A stretch of DNA of 17,722 nucleotides from Promethearchaeota archaeon (GTDB taxonomy: Archaea > Asgardarchaeota > Lokiarchaeia > Sigynarchaeales > SOKP01), in the NCBI GenBank assembly GCA_016839905.1, contig JAEOTJ010000406.1, positions 1 through 17,722 of the forward strand, written 5' to 3'. The notes beneath the pieces were generated by a model. The model had not been told where the DNA came from. It saw only the letters and a list, made by a program, of their open reading frames with translations, and ran no database searches. This document shows positions 8,485 to 15,618 of the stretch, piece after piece (the stretch's first letter is position 1; every line of letters begins with the position of its first letter). Position numbers and translations under genes: made by a program.

Positions 8485-8515
8485 AGAAAGGTTAATATAA
8501 TTAATCCTAATATAA
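8485..8515 (+). promoter_or_regulatory. Probable BRE/TATA promoter of the phospholipid synthase
   Basis: An A/G-rich stretch AAGAAAG (8485-8490) precedes TTAATATAA (8492-8500), resembling an archaeal BRE plus TATA box. A second box-like CTAATATAAG is at 8506-8515. Either would start transcription just before the TTG at 8533, supporting a short leader or none. This is pattern evidence only. Confidence 0.35.
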
Positions 8516-8532
8516 GAGATTCTTGAAAAAAT

Positions 8533-9189
8533 TTGACTGATTCAGAAAGTTCAAGTGAAGCGGAGTACCAGATAAAATTTTTAAGTGATTCATATTATCG
8601 TGTAGTAGATTATTTTATTAGCCATAATATCCCCCCTAATACCCTTTCTCTTATAGGTTTTTTATGTTTATTAGGGACAGCATTTCTTATCGCAATTGGA
8701 ATGGTTCATTTTCCAATATGGTTCTCTTGGCCAGTTCAATTCTTAATAATTATTGGAGGATTTCTCGATGCCATTGATGGCGAAGTAGCAAGAAAAACTA
8801 ACAATGAAACTTTAGTTGGAGCCTTTCTTGATTCTAATCTTGATAGATTATCCGATGCTGTGATAATTCTTAGTTTAATCTACGGTGGCTTAGTAGATTT
8901 TTTACATGGATTTATAATCTTATTTCTTGTAATAATGATTTCTTACACTCGTTCATGTGCTGAAAATCACGGTGTTAAAATGAAAGGAGTTGGACTCATG
9001 GAAAGACATATAAGGATTATATATTTACTTATTGCTACAATTATTGAAAGTTGGGTTTATTTTATTGTATTTTTAATTTATGGAATAGAATTTGATTTAA
9101 TATTCAGAATTTTAATGTGGATATTTACGGGGTTATTAATTTATACATTAGCACAGAGATTAATATTTGGATATAATACATTAAAGTAG
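8533..9189 (+). CDS. CDP-alcohol phosphatidyltransferase, probable archaetidylinositol phosphate synthase
   Basis: A 218-residue membrane enzyme with the complete CDP-alcohol phosphatidyltransferase motif D-x2-DG-x2-AR-x8-G-x3-D-x3-D: Asp79, Asp82, Gly83, Ala86, Arg87, Gly96, Asp100 and Asp104. These aspartates bind the metals and the CDP-lipid. The motif ENHGVKMKGVGLMERHIR (144-161) resembles that of archaetidylinositol-phosphate synthases, which join CDP-archaeol with inositol phosphate. About six spans surround the active site. The start is the TTG at 8533: a stop at 8524-8526 closes the frame upstream, and the next ATG (Met57) would remove the first span. The exact head group is inferred; another archaeal alcohol is possible. 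Its TAG stop abuts the stop of the convergent gene with no gap. Confidence 0.88.
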   Translation: MTDSESSSEAEYQIKFLSDSYYRVVDYFISHNIPPNTLSLIGFLCLLGTAFLIAIGMVHFPIWFSWPVQFLIIIGGFLDAIDGEVARKTNNETLVGAFLDSNLDRLSDAVIILSLIYGGLVDFLHGFIILFLVIMISYTRSCAENHGVKMKGVGLMERHIRIIYLLIATIIESWVYFIVFLIYGIEFDLIFRILMWIFTGLLIYTLAQRLIFGYNTLK

Positions 9190-10155
9190 TTATATTTTTT
9201 TTAATTTATCTAAACCCTTTTCAATTTCTTTGTAAAGCTCGGGTTCAAACTTTCTAAAAAGTCTAAACCAGTCCTTCCCAAGCATACCTCCTGCAATGAA
9301 GCAGCATACAAATCCAAATATGATGATAATTTCTCTATCTAAAAAAAAGAATTCTCTCGGAAATAATCCATTAGAATAAATTATGGTACTTAAAGATATG
9401 CTCGTTAATACAATTCCAAGAGAATAGAGTTTATGTTTAGGGAATTCAAAAAAGTGTAGATCTTCCTCATCTATTTCATTAAATAAGGGGATTACAATCT
9501 TTTTCTCAGATCTTTTAGGTTTTTCAATGAATTTAAAGCTTTTAAAATCCTTCCAGTCACGAAAAATAAGAAAGCTACCTAAATATAAAAAGTAAAATAA
9601 AAGTAAGCCCAAAATTGCGATTACAAAATAGAAATCCTTTATAATTACAATATTTTGATATAATATTAGTATTAAAAGGATCAATATTACCGCTACTGCT
9701 AATAGTACGGTTCCAATGAAAGACTCATGGACATGATATTTTCCATATTTTTTGTCTACATACTTAGAGCTACCATGTTTTATGTAATGTAAAATATAAA
9801 GAATTAATCCTGGAGCGATTATGGCATATATAAGAATAGTTATCATTTCCCACTCATTCCAAATAAATGGCAACCAATCATTATATTGAGCTAAAATATA
9901 ATATCCATAAATAATCATTCCTATTACAACTGCATATAAAGTCATTTTTTTAAATAACTCGATATCGATTAAAAACATTAACAAAATTAGTACAATATTA
10001 ATAACCAGAATTGTAATCATCTTTATGGTTCTAAATTCCAGACTTGGTTCTAAATAAATTTGTTTAATTAAAAAGTAAATTATAATATTTACACCGATTA
10101 TACTGATTAAAACATAAAGTATCTTTTCCTTTTTCATTAAAAGCTCATAATTCAT
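9190..10155 (-). CDS. Polytopic membrane protein with HVHE motif, unknown function
   Basis: A 321-residue protein with about eight predicted spans, near residues 12-31, 43-65, 70-90, 104-125, 146-168, 174-198, 244-263 and 276-293. Polar clusters stand out beside the membrane: HVHESFIG at 141-148, RDWKDF at 199-204 and GKDWFRLF at 293-300. A basic soluble loop lies at about 203-243. The two HxH/HE residues next to a span might bind a metal, but no known active site is recognised. The ATG at 10155 is followed by a short charged segment before the first span. The gene ends against the phospholipid synthase stop, and a T8 tract that could end the opposing transcript (9195-9202) lies inside this gene's last codons. 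Confidence 0.85.
   Translation of the reverse strand: MNYELLMKKEKILYVLISIIGVNIIIYFLIKQIYLEPSLEFRTIKMITILVINIVLILLMFLIDIELFKKMTLYAVVIGMIIYGYYILAQYNDWLPFIWNEWEMITILIYAIIAPGLILYILHYIKHGSSKYVDKKYGKYHVHESFIGTVLLAVAVILILLILILYQNIVIIKDFYFVIAILGLLLFYFLYLGSFLIFRDWKDFKSFKFIEKPKRSEKKIVIPLFNEIDEEDLHFFEFPKHKLYSLGIVLTSISLSTIIYSNGLFPREFFFLDREIIIIFGFVCCFIAGGMLGKDWFRLFRKFEPELYKEIEKGLDKLKKI
9195..9202 (+). terminator. T8 tract inside the end of the opposing gene
   Basis: Eight T on the + strand begin six bases after the phospholipid synthase stop. Because the convergent genes touch, this possible terminator is also the Lys-Lys codon run at the C-terminus of the - strand membrane protein. Confidence 0.35.
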
Positions 10156-10506
10156 ATTTTGGATAAAAATTTATTTCTTATTGTCCTTTTTATATTTAAT
10201 ATAATAATTGTAGTCTAATTCCAATTTAAAAAAACTAGTATTAAATCTTATTCAGAAGTCTAAAATTCTTATTTTTATTATTGTAAAACTTTTGAAATTA
10301 TCAAGTATTCTACTCATAACCTACATCTAAAACATATATTTTCATCGACCGCAGCTATCTTGATAGTCTCTTTATAAATTCAAGTTAGGTTAGAATACTT
10401 ATAATAATAAAAATTGATAATTAACACAATCCCAGAATTTTAGAACTACCCAAAAATTCTTTAATTCTTAAAAATTCTTATTATACAATAAAACATATTA
10501 TTTTAA
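10156..10506. other. Divergent AT-rich spacer before rps26e
   Basis: About 350 bases without a credible gene. It contains a near-palindrome CTATC-TT-GATAG at about 10359-10370 in an otherwise unusual GC-containing patch, and direct repeats of AAAAATTCTT at about 10452 and 10468. A TATA-like TTATTATACAAT lies near 10478-10490, about 25-30 bases before the ATG at 10507 and the ribosome-binding site. I found no tRNA, C/D-box or other RNA signature. Confidence 0.4.
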
Positions 10507-10512
10507 ATGAAA

Positions 10513-10546
10513 GGAGGTGGAAAAGATACCTAAAAAACGTAAAAAT
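10513..10546 (+). promoter_or_regulatory. Strong ribosome-binding site and displaced N-terminal codons of rps26e
   Basis: GGAGGTG at 10513-10519 is the clearest Shine-Dalgarno site in the window. Seven bases after GGAGGT come ATA (10526-10528) and then codons for PKKRKN (10529-10546), the conserved start of S26e, normally preceded by Met. Thus the start codon position holds ATA. The only standard start in this frame is the GTG at 10517, which overlaps the ribosome-binding site and would add MEKI. These codons are not in frame with the body of S26e at 10567-10830. Confidence 0.6.
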
Positions 10547-10571
10547 GTAGAAAACTTCTTTCACATTTGCG
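10538..10571 (+). other. Hairpin at the frame break in rps26e
   Basis: AAATGT (10543-10548) pairs with ACATTT (10563-10568), and GAAA (10550-10553) pairs with TTTC (10559-10562), with one bulged A at 10549 and loop ACTTC. Outer bases CGT (10538-10540) and GCG (10569-10571) can extend it past a two-base bulge, using one T-G pair. The stem nearly coincides with the 23 bases (10547-10569) that separate PKKRKN from the in-frame RTSGGRTG of S26e. Confidence 0.5.
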
Positions 10572-10830
10572 GACATCGGGGGGAAGAACAGGGTCTTCCA
10601 AAGGTAATTATGGAAAAGTACAGTGTTCAAAATGTGGTAGACCCGTTGCGAGAAGTAAAGCCAAAGCAGTCACCCGTCGTACTTCGCTCGTTGATGGAAG
10701 AATGTTTGGAGAACTGAAGAAAGCAGGCACCATCATTATGAGTGGGCAGAGTAAGAAATATTACTGTATTAGTTGTGCTGTGCATTCTGGATCTATTAGC
10801 CAGCGTGCCAAATCAGAGAGAAAAACATAA
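10567..10830 (+). CDS. rps26e: Small ribosomal subunit protein S26e (5' end irregular)
   Basis: The body of ribosomal protein S26e, a zinc-binding protein of the small subunit near the mRNA exit channel. In this numbering Cys20, Cys23 (VQCSKC) and Cys67, Cys70 (YYCISCAVH) form the metal site; TRRTSLVD and the basic tail also match the family. S26e occurs in eukaryotes and in Thermoproteota/Asgard-type archaea. Starting at TTG 10567 gives 87 residues but lacks the conserved MPKKR-type N-terminus. That N-terminus is found upstream in another frame (10529-10546) behind a strong ribosome-binding site. Joining it to CGG at 10570 would give a 94-residue-like normal protein. Sequencing error, RNA processing, recoding or a truncated variant could explain this. 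In-frame stops at 10531 and 10540 rule out a simple upstream extension from the ATG at 10507. Confidence 0.88.
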   Translation: MRTSGGRTGSSKGNYGKVQCSKCGRPVARSKAKAVTRRTSLVDGRMFGELKKAGTIIMSGQSKKYYCISCAVHSGSISQRAKSERKT

Positions 10831-10882
10831 TTCTAAACCTTCTTGATTATAGGTAAAAATATCAATTTAATTTTAAATTTTA

Positions 10883-10898
10883 GAATGTAAAGACATTC
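10883..10898 (+). promoter_or_regulatory. Perfect hairpin/operator-like repeat before the MFS gene
   Basis: GAATGT and ACATTC flank AAAG, ending 18 bases before the ATG at 10917. A TATA-like TTTTAAATTTT lies at 10871-10880, so the symmetrical site would fall between TATA box and start, where an archaeal repressor could block polymerase. It may equally be a small RNA hairpin in the leader. Confidence 0.35.
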
Positions 10899-10916
10899 CT
10901 AAAAAAATCTATTCTA

Positions 10917-12203
10917 ATGACTCACAAGAACATTCCTGATGGTTTTACAGAGGATTTCAATTCTATGATGAAAATCATTAGATGGAATAGCGTGGGCTTT
11001 TTTTTCTTGGATTTTTTAATCCCGATCATCGCCAGGCAAAATATGATTGCTACTGGATTGCAAGTAGGCATTCTAGTTAGTATTACAGTAATAGGTCTAA
11101 TGATTAGCAGTTTTTTTGTAGGGATAATAACAGATCGAACTAAATCAAAGAAAAATTTAATTTTAATTGGTTCTTTTGGACGAGGAATATCTTATTTCAT
11201 AATTTATTTATCATTTATCCTTAATTCCTTAATGGTTTTATTACTGAGCCGATTTGTATTAGGCTTAATGGTAGGGATGTTTTGGGTACCATTTGATACG
11301 CTTATAGCAGAAAAATCAAATAAGGATAATAGAGCACAAGCTTATGGAAAAAGAAATGCTGCTCTCGCACAAGGTTTAATTATTGGAGCGATGCTAGGAT
11401 TTTTAATCTTATTAATTACTAGCACATTTACAAAAAATCCAATTATCATATATAGCGCGATACCTCTATTTGGAATCTCCAATTTTATTGGAGGAATTAA
11501 ATTCATGCGTAATGTTGATGAATCGATTAAATTTTCGGATAGTTCAGTTTTTAATAATAGTTCTCCATTAGAATCAGAGGGTGTTTCAAATCAACAAATT
11601 CCCAATATCATATTTGTTGGATTATTTTTCTTAATGTTAATGACACTCGTTTCCAGCATTAATGGTACGCTAGCAAGACCCTTCTTGAATGTTTATATAA
11701 TAGAAAATATAGAAAGTGATATCTTTTGGGTTACAATGGCATATTTTCCCGCAGGGCTTATTGCCACTTTACTAGCGCCAAAATTAGGTAAAATTGTTGA
11801 TAACATCAGCCCGTCAATTGGAATGACAATTACATTCATTTTAGGCGCTTTAATGACTTGGTTCTTGATAAATACCTCTATACTCTGGGTATTTGCATTA
11901 ATTCTTTTAATCGACATTACGATCATAGGTACAGGTAGTCTGGTCTTCCAAAATCTCTTAAGCCGAGTGAATTTAAAACATCGAGGTAAAGTATTGGGAT
12001 TTAGTTCTTTCTTTACTAACTGCGGACAAGCAATTGGTCCTATTCTAGGGGGGCTAGCTTGGGATGCTTTTGGATCGAAAGCACCATTTATCATTTCTAT
12101 ATTCGTTGAATTATCACTGATACCCCTTTTCTGGCTTGCCATCTATTTTTTAATGCCAAACTTACAAGAAAAATATAAATCTAAGGAAGAAACTAACATT
12201 TAA
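10917..12203 (+). CDS. Major facilitator superfamily transporter
   Basis: A 428-residue, twelve-span secondary transporter. The loop between spans 2 and 3 carries the MFS motif A in the form GIITDRTKSKK (about 69-79). Later glycine-rich spans such as FVLGLMVGMFWVPFDTL and the second-half loop GKIVDNIS (around 291-298), a weaker echo of motif A, fit a two-bundle structure. A polar, Ser/Asn-rich cytosolic loop at about 200-225 joins the bundles. The conserved-looking NCGQAIGPILGGLAWD near residue 370 recalls drug/sugar exporters, but the substrate cannot be assigned. The ATG at 10917 is preceded by a hairpin and a TATA-like box. The gene is 86 bases after rps26e and may be transcribed separately. 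It converges with the PIN-domain gene, 29 bases away. Confidence 0.9.
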   Translation: MTHKNIPDGFTEDFNSMMKIIRWNSVGFFFLDFLIPIIARQNMIATGLQVGILVSITVIGLMISSFFVGIITDRTKSKKNLILIGSFGRGISYFIIYLSFILNSLMVLLLSRFVLGLMVGMFWVPFDTLIAEKSNKDNRAQAYGKRNAALAQGLIIGAMLGFLILLITSTFTKNPIIIYSAIPLFGISNFIGGIKFMRNVDESIKFSDSSVFNNSSPLESEGVSNQQIPNIIFVGLFFLMLMTLVSSINGTLARPFLNVYIIENIESDIFWVTMAYFPAGLIATLLAPKLGKIVDNISPSIGMTITFILGALMTWFLINTSILWVFALILLIDITIIGTGSLVFQNLLSRVNLKHRGKVLGFSSFFTNCGQAIGPILGGLAWDAFGSKAPFIISIFVELSLIPLFWLAIYFLMPNLQEKYKSKEETNI

Positions 12204-12218
12204 TTCTAAAATAAGGAT

Positions 12219-12231
12219 AACTTGATAAGTT
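12219..12231. terminator. Small stem between convergent stops
   Basis: AACTT and AAGTT flank GAT in the 29-base gap between the MFS and PIN-domain genes. There is no T tract, so it is at best a weak termination or decay signal for either transcript. Confidence 0.2.
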
Positions 12232-12232
12232 C

Positions 12233-14221
12233 TTAAATATTCAATTGTTTGAAGAAAGAAGGTAAGGTATAAACAATCTCACATTGATTTTTTGCGGTTA
12301 TCTCTATAATTGCCCGAATTAAGAACTCGTCCTTTAATTGCTCTTCAGGCAGGTATATCTTGGCTTTAGCAGTTGGCTTTATCTTTAATGTATAATTTTC
12401 TGCTATGCCGGTAATATTTTCATCTGTCTTTAACTTGATTCCAAGCAAACCCAGATCAAAATGTGATACAATGAATAAAATTTGGTCTTCTTTACCTTTA
12501 ATTTTTTCAAAATGAACTACTTCTAAATGCTCATCTTTTAACTCCTTTGGTAAATTCGTATATGAAATAATCTTTTTCTTACCACTAATGTATTCAAATG
12601 GAGTATAGAAAAGGACATTAAAGCTGGCAATTTTTTTTATTTGCTCATTGTATTTTTCAACATCCTTAACAGAATATGCCTTATCTAACAACACATCTAA
12701 TTTGTCAACCATATCTTCGGCGCTATACCCTTCTAGAACTGTTGCAATATAAGATCTCTTCAATTTCTCTATCAATATTTCGCTTTTAAAATCTAATTTA
12801 TAATCTATAGAGACTTCTAAAGCTTGATTATATAAATTTGCCGCAATTTGAGAATGTCCAAGCGCGAGGAAATAATCTCCGAGTTCACTGAATACTATAA
12901 TCGCATCTAGAAAGTTTTCTTCAAGATCCATATTCGAAATTTCACCCATTATATTCATCGCAGTGTCTCGATCTTCCCCTTGAATATATAAAGCAATGGC
13001 TTTACCAATTCCACATTTTAATTTTAACTTATCATCTTCATAAATATCCGCTAATTCTTCAGTAAAGTTATATTGCATTATAGCTGATTTATAAAGACCA
13101 TGAAATAGGAGGATTAAAGCTTTAAGATAATTCAGAGTCAAGCAAGTTTTAAAATTATGAATGATAGTTGAGAATAGAGCGGCTCTTTCAAGTGAATCTA
13201 TAGCAGGATTAATTCTTGCTAAAGAGACTAAGAGAAATGCTCTTAGAAATTCCATCTTACTAATTTCCGAACAAATTAATTGTTCTACAATCTCGTAATC
13301 TCTTCTTTTTGTTAATTGCCCTGAAGCAACCTGTAAAAGAGACACTAAAAAACCATTGCCTTTTTTTAAAAAGCCTACAGCCTTCTTTGATTCATTTTTT
13401 ATGATTGCGTCTCTTGCCCGATTAACATATTCACGAGAGATTTTTAAGTTTTCAAGAAATGATATAATTCCTACTATTTCTTCTTCTTCACTCTGAGGAA
13501 GATTTTGATTTTCAATATATTTTTCACATATTGCTATTTCTTCTGCATATCTAGTGGCTCCAATTTCAAATCTTACACCTTCTGGATTTTCTAATTCTAT
13601 ATCTTGTGAAACAATTGAGTCTTCCGTTACAGAAACTGCTCTTTCGATGAGCCATGTAATCTTGGCTTCAGCAGGGTATATCTTAGAGCGTTCTATCATG
13701 TAGGAGAGGGTGTAATTAAGACTTTGTTTCCATACATGCTTAAAATACGTCCGCATCTTAGCAGATGAGACTGATCTCTGAAGTTTTAATAGGAAACTTG
13801 AAAGTGAAAGTAAATTTATTCGCCCTTTATAGATTAATCCCGTGTTTTTTGCTAATTTAAAATCATCCGTAACCAAATGTACCTGAGCAGTGTCATCCTC
13901 GTCTAATAACTTTTTACCGAGAACAATTAAAGAAAGATCTGGATCTTGGGCAGGGAAACGAATGTTATATTTACTTAATTCATCTTTAACTCCATCAATT
14001 TCTTTTGGACTTACTTTTTCTACATTAGCAATTTTTCTTAATCCTTCTTTAAAAGTACGAGGAGCTTTTATTTCATCGAAAACTACTTCGGATATATAAT
14101 AATCATATCCTAAATTTTGTGCTGCGTTATTTAAATTATTCATTAAGTCTCTAGCTTTTATAGCTAACATGCAAATGAAAAAATTGGCATCGAAAACTAT
14201 TTTCTCCTTTCTCTTGGGCAT
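12233..14221 (-). CDS. PIN-domain protein with helical repeats and C-terminal beta domain
   Basis: A 662-residue, probably cytosolic protein. The N-terminal PIN nuclease domain (about 1-145) shows the acidic set for a divalent-metal RNase: Asp11 in VFDANFF, Glu45 or Glu50 in SEVVFDEI, Asp93/Asp95 in QDPDLSLI and Asp119/Asp120 in VTDDFKLA. The middle (about 180-530) is almost wholly helical, with TPR-like pairs at about 362-395, 397-425, 436-472 and 478-520, suggesting a protein-binding scaffold. The last 100-120 residues look beta-rich. PIN domains cut single-stranded RNA in toxins (VapC), in rRNA maturation (Nob1) and in decay; this size and layout match none of these, and there is no zinc ribbon as in Nob1. 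No antitoxin-like partner gene is adjacent. The ATG at 14221 begins just before the first PIN strand. Confidence 0.88.
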   Translation of the reverse strand: MPKRKEKIVFDANFFICMLAIKARDLMNNLNNAAQNLGYDYYISEVVFDEIKAPRTFKEGLRKIANVEKVSPKEIDGVKDELSKYNIRFPAQDPDLSLIVLGKKLLDEDDTAQVHLVTDDFKLAKNTGLIYKGRINLLSLSSFLLKLQRSVSSAKMRTYFKHVWKQSLNYTLSYMIERSKIYPAEAKITWLIERAVSVTEDSIVSQDIELENPEGVRFEIGATRYAEEIAICEKYIENQNLPQSEEEEIVGIISFLENLKISREYVNRARDAIIKNESKKAVGFLKKGNGFLVSLLQVASGQLTKRRDYEIVEQLICSEISKMEFLRAFLLVSLARINPAIDSLERAALFSTIIHNFKTCLTLNYLKALILLFHGLYKSAIMQYNFTEELADIYEDDKLKLKCGIGKAIALYIQGEDRDTAMNIMGEISNMDLEENFLDAIIVFSELGDYFLALGHSQIAANLYNQALEVSIDYKLDFKSEILIEKLKRSYIATVLEGYSAEDMVDKLDVLLDKAYSVKDVEKYNEQIKKIASFNVLFYTPFEYISGKKKIISYTNLPKELKDEHLEVVHFEKIKGKEDQILFIVSHFDLGLLGIKLKTDENITGIAENYTLKIKPTAKAKIYLPEEQLKDEFLIRAIIEITAKNQCEIVYTLPSFFKQLNI

Positions 14222-14620
14222 AAATTCACATTGATTTTTTGATTATTTAAAGAATATATTAATAATAGGTTAAGGAACTATTTTAACTTTTTTTAAGTTA
14301 ATAGAGACAATAAATTCAACATGAGTATTTAAAAAAGAGAATATTTTCAGGCAAGAGTATTCTTTAAGAGGTTTTATGTAATATATAAAACATTCCTCAC
14401 CCCACATTATATAGATTATATCATATATCTCAATATAATAAGGTTTAAAAGTAATTATAATAGCTAAAAATGATGTAATTATAATATATTTTACCAGATT
14501 AACTGATCAAAACATTTAAAACAAACAATAAATAAAAATAAAATAGGATAATATATATATACATGCAAAAACATAATTTACCTTAGAACTAAAAAAAAAT
14601 TTATAAAAACATAACAATTT
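14222..14620. other. Divergent spacer with hairpin and direct repeats
   Basis: About 400 bases without a gene. At 14371-14391 GTTTTAT and ATAAAAC pair around a seven-base loop; an outer GAGG (14368-14371) can pair with CCTC (14395-14398) across a three-base bulge if the shared G is counted once. GTAATTATAAT occurs twice, at 14451-14461 and 14475-14485. TTTATAAAA at 14600-14608 is a good TATA box for the hydrolase gene, placing the start near 14630. No open frame above a few codons is credible here. Confidence 0.45.
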
Positions 14621-15613
14621 GTGAAAAGAATGTCAAAAAGAAATTCTAACAAAAAAAAATATAAATTGGATAAAATTAGTAATGATTTTTATAAACCACG
14701 TATTAGTAATAAAAAAATAATATTAAGAAAAGCAGCCATGGTAACGGCTTTATCATTTCCTATCATTTTATTGGGATTAGGTGTATTTTATTGGATGGAA
14801 CCAGAATTAGATCCATTTTACGATTCTTTTGGGGGTGGTGATTCTGCGGGGGGTGACGATTTTACGGGAAGTGACGATTCTACGGGAACTGGAGAAGAGG
14901 ACACAATAGCGGAAGGTGAGAGTTTAATTTTAATACACGGTTGGTCTTCTAGTTCTAGCACCTGGGATGTTATAATGAATAATCAAAGTTTCATAGACTT
15001 ATATGGTGCTGAGAATATGACTGCTATTGATTACTATGATGACAATACAGATGAACCTGAATTTGACGGAGTTGATGGAGACACGCATATTATAGAAGTA
15101 GCAGAAAGATTATGTGATTATATAATTAAACTTAAAAACGAAGGAATTATGAACGGTCATTTGGATATCTTAGCACATTCAATGGGAGGACTAGTAGCTC
15201 GTTCTTTAATTAAATTTCATTATCCAGAATTACGAGCAAATGGAATGATGGTAGAACATGTTGCTACTTTAGCGACACCGAATCATGGAACAATAGGTGC
15301 GTATTATTGGGGGTTTGGTGGTGCTCAAACAGAAGACATGGATCCTGGCTTTTCCTCGTTATTACCCATACTTAATGATGAGACTAACGGTGGAATGACA
15401 CCATATAGTATATCAGACAATCTAATATATACAGATATAACATATAGTACATACTGGGGATGGTTGGATATAGTAGTCGGGGAACACGATGATGTTTACA
15501 TTGATGATGTGGACTGTGTTAATTTCGATTATGTCTGGGAAGACCATGGATCGGTTCTTGAAACTCCTGAGGTTTTAACGGATTTATTAGATCAAATTAT
15601 CTTAGCCAATTAA
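14621..15613 (+). CDS. Membrane-anchored extracellular lipase/esterase-like alpha/beta hydrolase
   Basis: A 330-residue protein with a very basic N-terminus (1-37), one hydrophobic helix at about 40-58 and a flexible acidic Gly/Ser/Thr linker at 71-95. An alpha/beta hydrolase domain then faces outside. The lipase marks are present: oxyanion-hole HGW at 106-108, nucleophile elbow AHSMGG with Ser187, ATPNHGT at 218-224, a likely acid among Asp290/Asp291 and His309 in DHGSV. It probably hydrolyses an ester (lipid, acyl or polymer) at the cell surface; no substrate can be named. The GTG at 14621 gives the longest form, but the ATG at 14630 (Met4) lies about 26 bases after the centre of a TATA box and may be the true leaderless start. 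A T-rich palindrome follows the stop. Confidence 0.9.
   Translation: MKRMSKRNSNKKKYKLDKISNDFYKPRISNKKIILRKAAMVTALSFPIILLGLGVFYWMEPELDPFYDSFGGGDSAGGDDFTGSDDSTGTGEEDTIAEGESLILIHGWSSSSSTWDVIMNNQSFIDLYGAENMTAIDYYDDNTDEPEFDGVDGDTHIIEVAERLCDYIIKLKNEGIMNGHLDILAHSMGGLVARSLIKFHYPELRANGMMVEHVATLATPNHGTIGAYYWGFGGAQTEDMDPGFSSLLPILNDETNGGMTPYSISDNLIYTDITYSTYWGWLDIVVGEHDDVYIDDVDCVNFDYVWEDHGSVLETPEVLTDLLDQIILAN
14837..14890 (+). repeat. Three 18-base repeats encoding the hydrolase linker
   Basis: Three tandem six-codon units encode GDSAGG, DDFTGS and DDSTGT. The second and third differ in only a few bases (GACGATTTTACGGGAAGT against GACGATTCTACGGGAACT). They form the flexible acidic spacer between the membrane helix and the hydrolase domain, and are richer in GC than their surroundings. 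Copy number may vary between strains. Confidence 0.7.
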
Positions 15614-15618
15614 TTTAC

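Noticed and set aside
10507..10533. Eight-codon mini-frame from ATG 10507 (MKGGGKDT) as a leader peptide
   Set aside because: It is mainly the ribosome-binding site read as codons, and no amino acid pattern supports a leader peptide.
10547..10590. A eukaryote-style GT...AG intron in rps26e
   Set aside because: GT is present at 10547, but an AG acceptor does not restore the S26e frame, and spliceosomal introns are not established in Asgard archaea. The archaeal bulge-helix-bulge shape is also not matched, because both bulges fall on one strand.
10517..10717. A 66-codon open frame from GTG 10517 as a separate gene
   Set aside because: Only its first codons (PKKRKN) look like protein; the rest overlaps S26e out of frame and has no family features. 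It is treated as the displaced start of rps26e.
11693..12142. 149-codon open frame on the - strand
   Set aside because: It lies opposite the MFS transporter's last spans, a common mirror effect of hydrophobic codons.
12233..14221. VapBC-like toxin-antitoxin system
   Set aside because: The PIN protein is about five times longer than a VapC and no small antitoxin gene lies next to it.
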